Part shown: piece after piece, positions 56,373 to 64,000 of the stretch
Numbering within the stretch: position 1 is the first letter of the stretch
How the letters are laid out: every line of letters starts with the position of its first letter
Assembly (NCBI RefSeq): GCF_900129085.1
Contig: NZ_FQUF01000013.1
Coordinates: 1 to 64,000, forward strand
DNA: 64,000 bases
Reading direction: 5' to 3'
DNA from: Atopostipes suicloacalis DSM 15692
Lineage (GTDB): Bacteria > Bacillota > Bacilli > Lactobacillales > Carnobacteriaceae_A
The notes under the pieces: model-generated
What the model was told of the DNA's origin: nothing
The model's input: the letters and a program-made list of their open reading frames with translations, nothing else
Database searches by the model: none
Translations under genes and position numbers: made by a program

Positions 56373-57836
56373 ATGAAAATAGCGATTGTCGGTTTTGGTA
56401 TAAGTGGAGCGGCTTTGTTAATGTCTCTAAAAAGTTCAGGGAAATTAGACACTGATATACAAGTCGATATTTTTGATCCAAAGGATGAGCCCGCTGTTGG
56501 TTTAGCTTATGGAAAAGACGATACTCATCTTCTACTAAATGCCTTTCCAACCGCAATGTCTATCAATCCTGAAGATAAATTTGAATTTTCAAAATGGCTG
56601 ACGCGTCATTACCCAGAATATGATGCAAAAGTAGATTTAGTGCCTCGAACCATTTTTGGAGAATATGCCAAAGAAAGAATCATTCCTGTATTAGAAGAAG
56701 AAAATGTTACCCATTATAAAAAAGAAATAATAGACACTCTTGTAGTAAAAGAAAATTCCGCTACTGTCTATCAACTAACAGACTCTGATGGAAAACCGCA
56801 TGGTTCTTATAATTATCTCTTTTTAGCACTGGGAACTCCCTCCTACCAAGATTTTTATAATCTACAGGGTCTTAAAAATTATATACATAATCCTTATCCA
56901 GTTGTCGAAAAACTAAATCATATCAACAAAGAAACAAGAGTTGCAATTATTGGATCCGGACTAACTGCTTTTGATTTAGTGAACTACCTTAGCCATGAAA
57001 AAGATTTGAAATATCCAATGGGCATTTTTACGATTATTCCTTACTTTAATTCCCTGCGAGTCCCTCCTTATCAAGGACCTGCGCTTGAATATTCTTTAGA
57101 CAAAAATTGGATTGAAAAAGAACGGCATAAAAACAAAGGAGTCATTCCCTTAAATCGGATGGTCAAAGTGATTGGTAAGGATTTAAAAGCGAATCATATT
57201 GACCTAGCAGCTATTCGTGAAAAATATGATCCTACTGATTTAAAGGGTACTTATCGTACTTATTTTGGACAAGACCATCCTGAGCTTTCAAAACTTCAAG
57301 GCTATATTGCTCTTTTATCTGGGAATTTAGGTGATCTTTATATGTCCTTATCTAGGAAAGATCAAGCCCGCTACCATTCAGATTATGCTGCAATCTTTAG
57401 CCACTACCAAGTTCGATTAGCACCTGATGCTGTGTCAAATATGTATCAACTCATGACTCAAGATCAGCTTTTTATTGAACCTGATTTGATGGAGATTAAA
57501 AAGCATGAAAATTTTATGTTGAAGAGCGCAAGTGGTAAGTCTTATCAAGCAGATGTTGTTATTAATGCTTCTGGTTTTGATTTCAATACTGATCAGATTG
57601 GCGATGATAACCCTCTCCTTGCAAGACTTTTAGACAAAGGATTTCTTTTAGATAAAGATAAAAGAGGTCTCCTAGTCACTTGGCCAGAAAGTCAAGTCAT
57701 TAGTCAATTATACGGTCAACTTGATACTTGCTTTTATATTGGACCATGGTTATCCAATACCCATTATGGAAATAACAACGTTAAAGCCCTTGTTGATAAA
57801 GCAAATGAAATTGTTAAAAATTATATAAAAATTTAG
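56373..57836 (+). CDS. FAD/NAD(P)-binding protein (NAD_binding_9-like)
   Basis: A 487-residue flavoprotein-like enzyme. The N-terminal dinucleotide fold is MKIAIVGFGISGAALLMSL (GxGxxG). A conserved GLAYGKDDTHLLLNAFPTAMSINP stretch (near 48-71) and a second nucleotide fold (RVAIIGSGLTAFDLVNYL, near 190-207) mark the FAD/NAD(P)-binding PF13454-type group; ATNASGFDF-like VVINASGFDF is near 398. The reaction is unknown. It is divergent from the gcvH-like operon, so it may be functionally linked. GGTGAT lies 6 bases before the ATG. Confidence 0.78.
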   Translation: MKIAIVGFGISGAALLMSLKSSGKLDTDIQVDIFDPKDEPAVGLAYGKDDTHLLLNAFPTAMSINPEDKFEFSKWLTRHYPEYDAKVDLVPRTIFGEYAKERIIPVLEEENVTHYKKEIIDTLVVKENSATVYQLTDSDGKPHGSYNYLFLALGTPSYQDFYNLQGLKNYIHNPYPVVEKLNHINKETRVAIIGSGLTAFDLVNYLSHEKDLKYPMGIFTIIPYFNSLRVPPYQGPALEYSLDKNWIEKERHKNKGVIPLNRMVKVIGKDLKANHIDLAAIREKYDPTDLKGTYRTYFGQDHPELSKLQGYIALLSGNLGDLYMSLSRKDQARYHSDYAAIFSHYQVRLAPDAVSNMYQLMTQDQLFIEPDLMEIKKHENFMLKSASGKSYQADVVINASGFDFNTDQIGDDNPLLARLLDKGFLLDKDKRGLLVTWPESQVISQLYGQLDTCFYIGPWLSNTHYGNNNVKALVDKANEIVKNYIKI

Positions 57837-57841
57837 ACAAT

Positions 57842-57890
57842 AAAAATAAGCTAGAAGTTATTTAAGTTCAAACTTCTAGCTTATTTTGTA
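57842..57890 (+). terminator. Terminator after the FAD-protein gene
   Basis: AATAAGCTAGAAGTT (57845-57859) and its exact complement (57871-57885) form a 15-bp stem with an 11-base loop, followed by TTGTATT. It can also act on the minus strand after the tRNA gene. Confidence 0.85.
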
Positions 57891-57900
57891 TTCATATAAA

Positions 57901-57973
57901 TGGAAGTAGACGGGCTTGAACCGACGACCTCTTCACTGCCAGCGAAGCGCTCTCCCAACTGAGCTATACCCCC
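57901..57973 (-). tRNA. tRNA-Ala (anticodon GGC), CCA not encoded
   Basis: Reading the minus strand from 57973, GGGGGTA pairs with TACTTCC in the acceptor (two G-U pairs), GCTC/GAGC forms the D stem, CTTCG/TGAAG with loop CTGGCAG the anticodon arm (anticodon GGC, alanine), and GTCGG/CCGTC with loop TTCAAGC the T arm. The discriminator is A and CCA is absent. The T stem has one U-U mismatch (50:64), and G31-U39 closes the anticodon loop. It is a lone gene between convergent units. Confidence 0.9.
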
Positions 57974-58044
57974 CGATAATGTTGATTTTGCATCAACATT
58001 AGTAGTATACAATATTGTTAAACATAATTCTAGCTTTTTTGAAC

Positions 58045-58881
58045 TTATTTTTTATATTGCTCCATAAATTCTAAAGAACCTTTTTTAATCAACTCTTCTA
58101 GGATATCTAATACGGCTTGATCTTCATTCGAACCAATTTCATAATTGGAAATTTCTTTTAACTTATCATCCGCATTGGATAAGGCTACTGAGTATTTTGC
58201 ATGCTCTACCATACTCGCATCATTTTGGCTATCTCCAAAAACCATTGTTTCTTCAGGTTTAGCATTATATTTCTCTTGTAATGCCTGAATAGCTGATCCT
58301 TTACCGCCATGGATATCAAAAATATCAAACCAGCCTCCACCACTACTAACCGCATTAAAGGTTGAAAATTCATCAGTTATTTTTTGAGCATTTTTCTTTA
58401 TCTCTTCCAAAGAAGAAGGCATATGATTGGCAATTTTTACAATTTCATCCATCTTTATTTCATCTAGAGAATCCACAATTTGTAAATTTCCATAATAACT
58501 TAAAATATAGTCTTCATACTCTTTATTTATACCTGTTGAATAAGAATGAACCCCATCACAATAAATACTGCTAATATTGTCCATTTCACTTAATTTTTTA
58601 GCCACTTCCCATATTTCTGGATAATCAACCACGGCTTTATGAAGAACTTCTTCTTTTTTAACAATATAGTTTCCGTTATCTCCAGCAAAATATAGATCCT
58701 CATGATTCATATGCGAAAAGTACTCATCCAGTCTTGGATATGAATTTCCTGAAGCAATAACGGTTGTAATCCCTTGTTCTTTGAGTTCTTCATATACTTT
58801 TTTAAATCTTTCTTCATCATACGTCTTATTTTCTCGAAGAAGAGTATCGTCCATATCGATTCCAATTAATTTTAATTCCAT
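58045..58881 (-). CDS. HAD-superfamily (Cof-type) hydrolase
   Basis: A 278-residue phosphatase of the Cof/YbjI-like HAD IIB group. Motif I is DMDDTLL (9-15), motif II SGN near 43-45, and motifs III/IV read GKGSAIQAL and FGDSQNDASMVEHA. The C2-type cap domain lies between. Likely substrates are sugar phosphates or pyridoxal phosphate; the sequence does not tell. It follows the DeoR regulator gene by 60 bases on the same strand, so the two probably form a unit responding to a sugar phosphate. Confidence 0.88.
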   Translation of the reverse strand: MELKLIGIDMDDTLLRENKTYDEERFKKVYEELKEQGITTVIASGNSYPRLDEYFSHMNHEDLYFAGDNGNYIVKKEEVLHKAVVDYPEIWEVAKKLSEMDNISSIYCDGVHSYSTGINKEYEDYILSYYGNLQIVDSLDEIKMDEIVKIANHMPSSLEEIKKNAQKITDEFSTFNAVSSGGGWFDIFDIHGGKGSAIQALQEKYNAKPEETMVFGDSQNDASMVEHAKYSVALSNADDKLKEISNYEIGSNEDQAVLDILEELIKKGSLEFMEQYKK

Positions 58882-58941
58882 AGTTCCTCCTGCGTTCTTA
58901 ATTCATTTTATTTTATCTTCTGTTAGTGTAACATTTAACGA

Positions 58942-59685
58942 CTAAACTGTAATCACCTGAATATGGTGATGGTTCAAAAAGTGTTTATCCTCCATACGAA
59001 TACCTGAATCTGTGTACACTTTTGTAACTTCTGAAAACTGAAACTCTGTAACGGTTCCTTTCGCATCAAACTTACTAGAATCCGTTAAAATAATAACATT
59101 TTCAGCTTGTTCGGCCATCATTCTAGCCGTTTCTGAGCGACGAAGATCTACGCTTGTAAAACCTCTTTTTTCATCTACCCCATCAATTCCAATAAAAAGT
59201 TTATCGACATAGAATTGATTAATGGCTAGCTCCGTTAAAACACCAATATTAACTTGTGATTTTTTCTGATATTCGCCACCTAACAAAATAACATTGACAC
59301 TCTCACTATTTCTTACATAGCCAGCAATAAAGCTGGAATTTGTTATGATTGTTACATTCTTACGATTAAAAGCTAACTCTTCTGCTAATAAAGCACAGGT
59401 GGAACCTGATTCAATCAGAACGGTTTCGTTGTCTTCTACTTCCATGGCGGCTTCTTTTGCTATTTTCCGCTTTAATTCATAATTAATGGCTAAACGATAA
59501 TTTAAATCATCTTCACTATTTAATACCGCATAACCATGTACTCGATGTAAAATTCCTCTGGATTCTAATTTATCTAAATCTTTTCGAATCGTTACTTTCG
59601 AAACTTCAAGTTTTTTCGATAATTCATTAACTTCAATTTTTTTATGTTCACTTACTATTTCAACGATTTTTTCTTGTCGACTCAT
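58942..59685 (-). CDS. DeoR-family transcriptional regulator
   Basis: A 247-residue repressor. The N-terminal winged helix (MSRQEKIVEIVSEHKKIEVNELSKKLEVSKVTIRKDLDKLESRGILHRVHGYA, about 1-53) and the C-terminal sugar-phosphate sensing domain (DETVLIESGSTCALLAEEL, near 85-105; IGIDGV; DSSKFD) are typical. It is transcribed with the HAD gene. A perfect inverted repeat in its promoter region (59722-59744) is a probable self-regulatory operator. The inducer is likely a sugar phosphate, unidentified. Confidence 0.9.
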   Translation of the reverse strand: MSRQEKIVEIVSEHKKIEVNELSKKLEVSKVTIRKDLDKLESRGILHRVHGYAVLNSEDDLNYRLAINYELKRKIAKEAAMEVEDNETVLIESGSTCALLAEELAFNRKNVTIITNSSFIAGYVRNSESVNVILLGGEYQKKSQVNIGVLTELAINQFYVDKLFIGIDGVDEKRGFTSVDLRRSETARMMAEQAENVIILTDSSKFDAKGTVTEFQFSEVTKVYTDSGIRMEDKHFLNHHHIQVITV

Positions 59686-59707
59686 TGGTCCACCTCTTTT
59701 CTCATTT

Positions 59708-59744
59708 ATTGTACCAAGTAAAACGTAATTAATCTACTTACGTT
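59708..59744 (-). promoter_or_regulatory. Promoter and probable operator of the DeoR-HAD unit
   Basis: AACGTAA (59722-59728) and TTACGTT (59738-59744) form a perfect 7-bp inverted repeat with a 9-base spacer. It spans the region of the -35 box, and a TACAAT -10 (59708-59713, minus strand) lies just downstream. A bound dimer would block transcription of deoR. Confidence 0.6.
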
Positions 59745-60045
59745 CGAAACATTTTTCTGTTTCTTTCTGCTTTCTTCATTCATTTCCCGAAGGGGAAACG
59801 GTTTCAATGGTTTGTTGCTATACTTAAGTATTTTTCTATGCTAAAATAATTCTAACATTGCGTACTGACGCATTTAAGAGAACGGAAAGACGTACATAAT
59901 ATTTAAGCAAAGTTGCACGCAGATAGAGACAAGGGATGAGACTGCTTAATTTGTTTAAATAACGTGTGTTTAGATATAAGTTTTTGAATAGATGCCAGAT
60001 TACGAAATTTATAAATTATAAACAGAAAGAGGAGTATATATCCGA
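59745..60045. other. Leader region of rnjA
   Basis: About 300 bases with no gene. A GAAACGGTTTC palindrome (59795-59805) resembles a catabolite-response element with two mismatches to the 14-base consensus. TATACT (59818-59825 area) and TAAAAT boxes are visible but without good -35 partners, so the rnjA promoter is not fixed. The rnjA ribosome site is AGAGGAG. Confidence 0.4.
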
Positions 60046-61722
60046 ATGAAACCGAATATAAATAATAACGAGGTTGCAGTATTTGGCCTAGGTGGTCTTG
60101 ATGAAATCGGGAAAAACACTTATGGCGTGCAGTTTCAAGATGAGTTAATTATCATCGATGCTGGAATTAAATTTCCTGAAGATGATTTATTAGGGATTGA
60201 TTATGTTATCCCTGATTACAGCTATTTAGTAGAGAATAAAGATAAGATTAAAGGCTTATTTATTACACATAATCATGAAGACCATATTGGTGGGGTTCCT
60301 TATTTATTAAAGCAATTAAATGTTCCCATTTACGGAAGTAAGCTTGCCCTAGCCATGATTCGAAATAAATTGAGCGAACATCATTTATTAAGAGATGCGA
60401 AGTTGCATGAAGTAACAGAAGATTCTATTATTAAATTCCGTAAATTGTCTGTAGAATTTTTCCATACGAATCATAGTGTGGCAGAATCATTTGGTATTGC
60501 CGTAAACACACCTTATGGATATGTTGTACAGACTGGAGATTTCAAGTTTGATTTCACACCTCCTTTTGGAAAAGATGCAAATTTACAAAAAATGGCGCGA
60601 ATTGGTGAAGAAGGAGTAATTACCCTTCTATCCGATAGTACCAACGCTGAAATAGCTGGTTTTACAAATTCAGAAGAAGTTGTTAGTGAATCGATTATGA
60701 GTTTAGTAGAAAATATTGAAGGACGCATTATCTTTGCTTCTTTTGCCTCTAACTTATCTCGTATTCAACAAGTTATACGAGCGGCGCGTTTATCTGGTCG
60801 GAAAGTAGCCATTTTTGGACGTAGTATGGTGAATGGAATTAATGTAGGGATTGAGTTAGGCTATATTAAAGAAGATCCCGAAATATTTATTGAGCCGAAT
60901 GAAATTAATAAATATAAGCCAAACGAGGTCTTACTTTTATGTACAGGTTCTCAAGGGGAACCAATGGCAGCCTTAAGCCGTATCGCGAATGGGACTCACC
61001 GACAAATTTCAATTATCCCTGGAGATACCGTAATTTTTTCTAGCTCACCTATTCCAGGAAATACAAATTCTGTAAATAGTCTGATTGACCGTTTACTTGA
61101 AGCAGGCGCTCGAATTGTTCACGGTAAAGTAAACAACATCCATACTTCTGGGCATGGTGCTCAACAAGAGCTAAAATTAATGCTGCGTTTAATGAAACCA
61201 AAATTCTTTGTTCCTATCCATGGTGAACGTCGTATGCAGCATGAACATGTAGACCTAGCGATAAAAACAGGTGTAGATCCTGACCACTGTTTTATTTTAG
61301 ACAACGGCGAGATTTTAGCCTTTACAGGCCAGGAAGCTCGACGTGCAGGTGAATTTCCTGCTGATGATGTCTATATTGATGGAAGTGGAATTGGGGATAT
61401 TGGGAATGTTGTATTGCGTGATCGCCGTATTCTTTCAGATAGCGGACTTGTAGTCGTTGTTGCAACAATAGATACAGAGAAGAGACAAATTTTAGCTGGT
61501 CCAGATATTATTTCACGTGGATTTATTTATATGCGAGAATCTGGTGATTTAATCCATAAGGCACAACGAATTGCTCAACAAAGTATTCAACGTTCCTTTA
61601 ACTATAGTCAGATCAATGAATACAAAATGCGTAATGATTTAATTGAAGATTTACGTCAATTCTTATATGCAGAGACCGAACGCCGCCCAATGGTGTTACC
61701 GGTCATATTAACCCAAGATTAA
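60046..61722 (+). CDS. rnjA: Ribonuclease J1
   Basis: A 558-residue endo- and 5'-3' exoribonuclease of the metallo-beta-lactamase/beta-CASP fold. The metal motif HNHEDHIGG (75-83) is intact, and [26 protein letters not shown], the beta-CASP region [13 protein letters not shown], and [14 protein letters not shown] follow. The C-terminal dimerisation and S-domain ends with [11 protein letters not shown]. Unlike the J2 homologue at 17995, it has every catalytic residue, so the pair forms the usual J1/J2 complex. Transcribed alone, ending at a strong terminator. Confidence 0.94.
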   Translation: MKPNINNNEVAVFGLGGLDEIGKNTYGVQFQDELIIIDAGIKFPEDDLLGIDYVIPDYSYLVENKDKIKGLFITHNHEDHIGGVPYLLKQLNVPIYGSKLALAMIRNKLSEHHLLRDAKLHEVTEDSIIKFRKLSVEFFHTNHSVAESFGIAVNTPYGYVVQTGDFKFDFTPPFGKDANLQKMARIGEEGVITLLSDSTNAEIAGFTNSEEVVSESIMSLVENIEGRIIFASFASNLSRIQQVIRAARLSGRKVAIFGRSMVNGINVGIELGYIKEDPEIFIEPNEINKYKPNEVLLLCTGSQGEPMAALSRIANGTHRQISIIPGDTVIFSSSPIPGNTNSVNSLIDRLLEAGARIVHGKVNNIHTSGHGAQQELKLMLRLMKPKFFVPIHGERRMQHEHVDLAIKTGVDPDHCFILDNGEILAFTGQEARRAGEFPADDVYIDGSGIGDIGNVVLRDRRILSDSGLVVVVATIDTEKRQILAGPDIISRGFIYMRESGDLIHKAQRIAQQSIQRSFNYSQINEYKMRNDLIEDLRQFLYAETERRPMVLPVILTQD

Positions 61723-61732
61723 ATATAAACAC

Positions 61733-61770
61733 AAAACCACTAATTCCAAAAAAGGAGTTAGTGGTTTTTT
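61733..61770 (+). terminator. Terminator between rnjA and liaR (bidirectional)
   Basis: AAAACCACTAATTCC and GGAGTTAGTGGTTTT form a near-perfect stem with an AAAAAA loop, followed by TT; on the minus strand it ends TTTTG. Confidence 0.8.
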
Positions 61771-61791
61771 ACTTTCTATTTTATATAAAGC

Positions 61792-62424
61792 TTAATTGAT
61801 CAGTCCATGCTTAAAAGCATAAATCGTTGCTTGTGTACGGTCAGAAACTTCGAGCTTTGATAAAATATTTGAAACATGTGTCTTCACTGTTTTTAACGTA
61901 ATAAACAATTTATCCGCAATTTCTTGATTCGATAAACCATCCGCAATTAAATGCAAGACCTCTAATTCACGACTCGTCAAGTCTTCATGTAATCGACGCC
62001 TGTCCCCGTTTTTTTCAATTTCTTCTAATTTTTCTGAAACTGCCTCTTCGATAATAGCTTCTCCCGAGTATGTACGTCTTATGGCTTTCGCAATATCACT
62101 TGCTGAGGATGTTTTTAATAAATAACCACTAGCGCCAGCTTCCATCGCAGGATATACTTTTTCATCATCTAAAAAACTGGTCAAAATTAAAATTTTAGCT
62201 TCTGGCCATTCTTTCAAAATAACTTCCGTCGCTTCAATACCATCCATCGTGTCCATAACTAAATCCATCAAAATGACATCCGGATAATCCTTTAAAGCCA
62301 TTTTTACCCCTTCAGCTCCATTTTCCGCTTCGCCAATGACTTCAATATCCTCTAAAACTGAGAAATAAGAAGTAAGGCCTAAACGGACCATCTCATGATC
62401 ATCTACAATTAATAATTTTATCAT
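61792..62424 (-). CDS. liaR: Response regulator LiaR/VraR
   Basis: A 210-residue NarL-type response regulator. The receiver has Asp54 in DVILMDLVMD, preceded by the acidic pair VDDHEM and followed by SSASDIAKA; the C-terminal LuxR-type helix-turn-helix starts about residue 145 (LTSRELEVLHLIADGLSNQEIADKLFITLKTVKTHVSNI). It is the partner of the kinase encoded two bases upstream and, with LiaF, controls genes for cell-envelope stress. Confidence 0.93.
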   Translation of the reverse strand: MIKLLIVDDHEMVRLGLTSYFSVLEDIEVIGEAENGAEGVKMALKDYPDVILMDLVMDTMDGIEATEVILKEWPEAKILILTSFLDDEKVYPAMEAGASGYLLKTSSASDIAKAIRRTYSGEAIIEEAVSEKLEEIEKNGDRRRLHEDLTSRELEVLHLIADGLSNQEIADKLFITLKTVKTHVSNILSKLEVSDRTQATIYAFKHGLIN

Positions 62425-62426
62425 CG

Positions 62427-63482
62427 CTATCCTCCCGTAATTAACGGTATTCGAATTTCAACACTTGTTCCTTGATTAGGAAAAGAAATAATTCGAACAT
62501 TCCCGCCTAAGCCTGCCATACGTTCTTTTATATTGCGTAAACCAAATCCACTATCTTTTTTCTGTTCCATGTCAAAACCTTTTCCATCATCAACAAAGCG
62601 TAACTGGTAAGAATCCCTTGTTTTCTTTAAATAAACTTCTAATTCAGAAGCTTGTGAATGACGTAAAACATTCGATAAAAGTTCTTGAACGATTCGAAAC
62701 AAATGATCTTCCACAACTTCTGTAAGCTTCACATCTTCAATTTCATGAGAAATACTGATGGGAACTTTCGATTCCAGTTCACTCAGTAATTGTTCAATTC
62801 CCTCTTTTAAGGATTTACCATCTAATTTTATAGGCCGTAGATGTAAAAGTAAAGCCCGCATTTCTGACTGAGCATCGCCAATAATCTCTCCAATCATCGT
62901 AATTTGAGGTTTAAATGCCTCAGGAAGTAACTCTTTATTTTCTTGAATCGTTGAAAGAAGCATGGCAGCTGCAAATAGTTGCTGACTTACTGAATCATGT
63001 AATTCCCGAGCAATCCGATGTCTTTCACCTTCCAATATTTCTTCACGAGTTTCTTCGCTGATCGTAGAAGCTTGTTGGGATACACTAACCGCCTCTTCGG
63101 AAATGAGAATCATTTTTTCGTGTAATTTAAGAATTTCACGATCGATCACTTTATTAACTTGCACAGGAGTCTCTTCAGAAAACATCTGTAGAAATATTTT
63201 TGCTGAATACTGGCCTTCATTCAACATACGCAAGGCATTCTCAATTTTTTTCATTTTTCGACGATCTTTAATCTTAAAATACGAAAGAACTAAAAAAGCT
63301 GTTATAAATGAAAATATAACTAAATATAAAATAAGCGGTAAATTTGTGATTCTTCGTTCTAAGAAAATATCACTCCATTTTTCATCCGTAAAATTTAGCA
63401 TAACAAAAAAGATTAAGGCATTGTAGATAGCAAAAGAAGATATGAAGCAGAGACTAAAATCTTTTAGTGTCTTGCTTTTCAT
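62427..63482 (-). CDS. liaS: Sensor histidine kinase LiaS/VraS
   Basis: A 351-residue membrane kinase. Two transmembrane helices (about 10-30 and 48-68) frame a short extracellular loop, the small sensor typical of intramembrane-sensing kinases. The dimerisation/phosphoacceptor region is ERHRIARELHDSVSQQLF with His162, and the ATPase domain contains RIVQELLSNVLRHS (N box) and VDDGKGFD and GFGLRNI (G boxes). It overlaps liaF by four bases (ATGA) and precedes liaR by two. Confidence 0.93.
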   Translation of the reverse strand: MKSKTLKDFSLCFISSFAIYNALIFFVMLNFTDEKWSDIFLERRITNLPLILYLVIFSFITAFLVLSYFKIKDRRKMKKIENALRMLNEGQYSAKIFLQMFSEETPVQVNKVIDREILKLHEKMILISEEAVSVSQQASTISEETREEILEGERHRIARELHDSVSQQLFAAAMLLSTIQENKELLPEAFKPQITMIGEIIGDAQSEMRALLLHLRPIKLDGKSLKEGIEQLLSELESKVPISISHEIEDVKLTEVVEDHLFRIVQELLSNVLRHSQASELEVYLKKTRDSYQLRFVDDGKGFDMEQKKDSGFGLRNIKERMAGLGGNVRIISFPNQGTSVEIRIPLITGG

Positions 63483-64000
63483 AAAAACACCACCTCTACT
63501 TCTCCAATCAATATATTAGCCATAACTTTTACTTTTCTCGTATTTGTATAATAAGTATTTGAATACCAGTGGAGTGTTTCGTTTTTTAGGTCAATTTCTT
63601 CCTCTCCAACAAAAACCTTTCCTATCAGCATGCTAGTATTCAAAGAAATAGCCACACCTTCTGGTACAAGAATCTTTATCTTTCCGATACCTTGTCTTAC
63701 CAGAATAATATTTGTTTCTTTGGGTAATAAAGTATTTCCTAAATCAAAGACCGTGTTCCCAATGACCTTTGTAAAATTTATATCTTCCCAACTATAAATA
63801 TCCTCTTCTGTTTCTCTATTTTCTCCAATCCATTGATTCCGAGAGACTTTAAAGGTCGAATTATTTGTTTGTTCAAAATCGACCATTACAAAGTCATTTT
63901 GATTCTTTAACGTTTTCTTACCCGTTAATAGCTCACGAATAAGTTGATAAATCTCCGGATTTTCTCCGATAAATAATAATAGACCGACTACAATAAAGGC
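63479..64000 (-). CDS. liaF: LiaF-like inhibitor of the LiaS/VraS kinase, C-terminal part (cut by window edge)
   Basis: The frame is open to the end of the window and gives 173 residues. It begins inside a transmembrane helix (AFIVVGLLLFI), continues with NPEIYQLIRELLTGKK, and ends in a beta-helix-like cell-wall-active antibiotic-response domain (PF09922-type), with IGKIKILVPEGVAISLNTSMLIGKV. LiaF/VraT normally carries several membrane helices before this domain and inhibits or modulates LiaS. The N-terminus is outside the window. It overlaps liaS by four bases, so liaF-liaS-liaR is one transcript. Confidence 0.9.
   Translation of the reverse strand, partial: AFIVVGLLLFIGENPEIYQLIRELLTGKKTLKNQNDFVMVDFEQTNNSTFKVSRNQWIGENRETEEDIYSWEDINFTKVIGNTVFDLGNTLLPKETNIILVRQGIGKIKILVPEGVAISLNTSMLIGKVFVGEEEIDLKNETLHWYSNTYYTNTRKVKVMANILIGEVEVVFL

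Overview
This is a low-GC (about mid-30s % by eye) Gram-positive chromosome segment. The gene set and order (rnjB-pnp-rpsO, comEA-comEB-comEC-holA-rpsT-uvrB, rpoZ-gmk, prkC-prpC, ylbG/ylaN/typA, two RNases J, LiaFSR/VraTSR-type sensing, no sporulation genes) point to Lactobacillales. A Carnobacteriaceae-like lactic acid bacterium is my best guess, made from protein style and not from a database search.

Layout. 1-360 is the end of an IS30-family element, cut by the window edge and lying just beyond fakA. 396-2462 holds fakA with its Asp23-like partner. 2463-3148 is a long intergenic region with a degenerate 40-bp tandem repeat ahead of rpmB. 3393-15753 is a long minus-strand housekeeping block: thiN, rpe, rsgA, prkC, prpC, rsmB, fmt, priA, coaBC, rpoZ, gmk. 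A divergent small gene at 16040 has two LexA-box-like sites in its promoter/leader. 16442-25070 holds cls, rnjB, pnp, rpsO, uvrB and rpsT; 25225-29880 holds holA and the com genes. 30100-33584 encodes a heterodimeric ABC exporter preceded by a 22-codon leader ORF and an intrinsic terminator, the layout of a ribosome-mediated attenuator. 33976-39812 holds sepM-like protease, coaD, rsmD, ylbG, ylaN, typA and an inositol-monophosphatase-family gene. 40122-45070 is the pyruvate dehydrogenase operon (pdhABCD). 45513-50328 is a series of mostly single genes: def, tpx, metallo-hydrolase, esterase, DUF2188 protein, GNAT, thioesterase.

The least ordinary region is 50514-57836. A tight six-gene minus-strand operon, bounded by a good promoter and a terminator, encodes a GcvH-like lipoyl-carrier protein, a two-domain lipoate-protein ligase, an amino-acid-type ABC binding lipoprotein and permease (no ATPase), a fumarase/aspartase-superfamily lyase with an altered signature loop, and a glutathionyl-hydroquinone-reductase-like GST. 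A FAD/NAD(P)-binding protein is encoded divergently. The set suggests uptake and cleavage of a modified amino acid, perhaps a thiol-fumarate adduct, with lipoyl/thiol chemistry; this is inference.

57901-64000 holds a tRNA-Ala(GGC), a DeoR-HAD pair with a probable operator, rnjA, and liaR-liaS-liaF; liaF runs off the window. The lipoate ligase could also serve the PDH E2 encoded 10 kb away. PrkC/PrpC and LiaFSR give the window two cell-envelope signalling systems.
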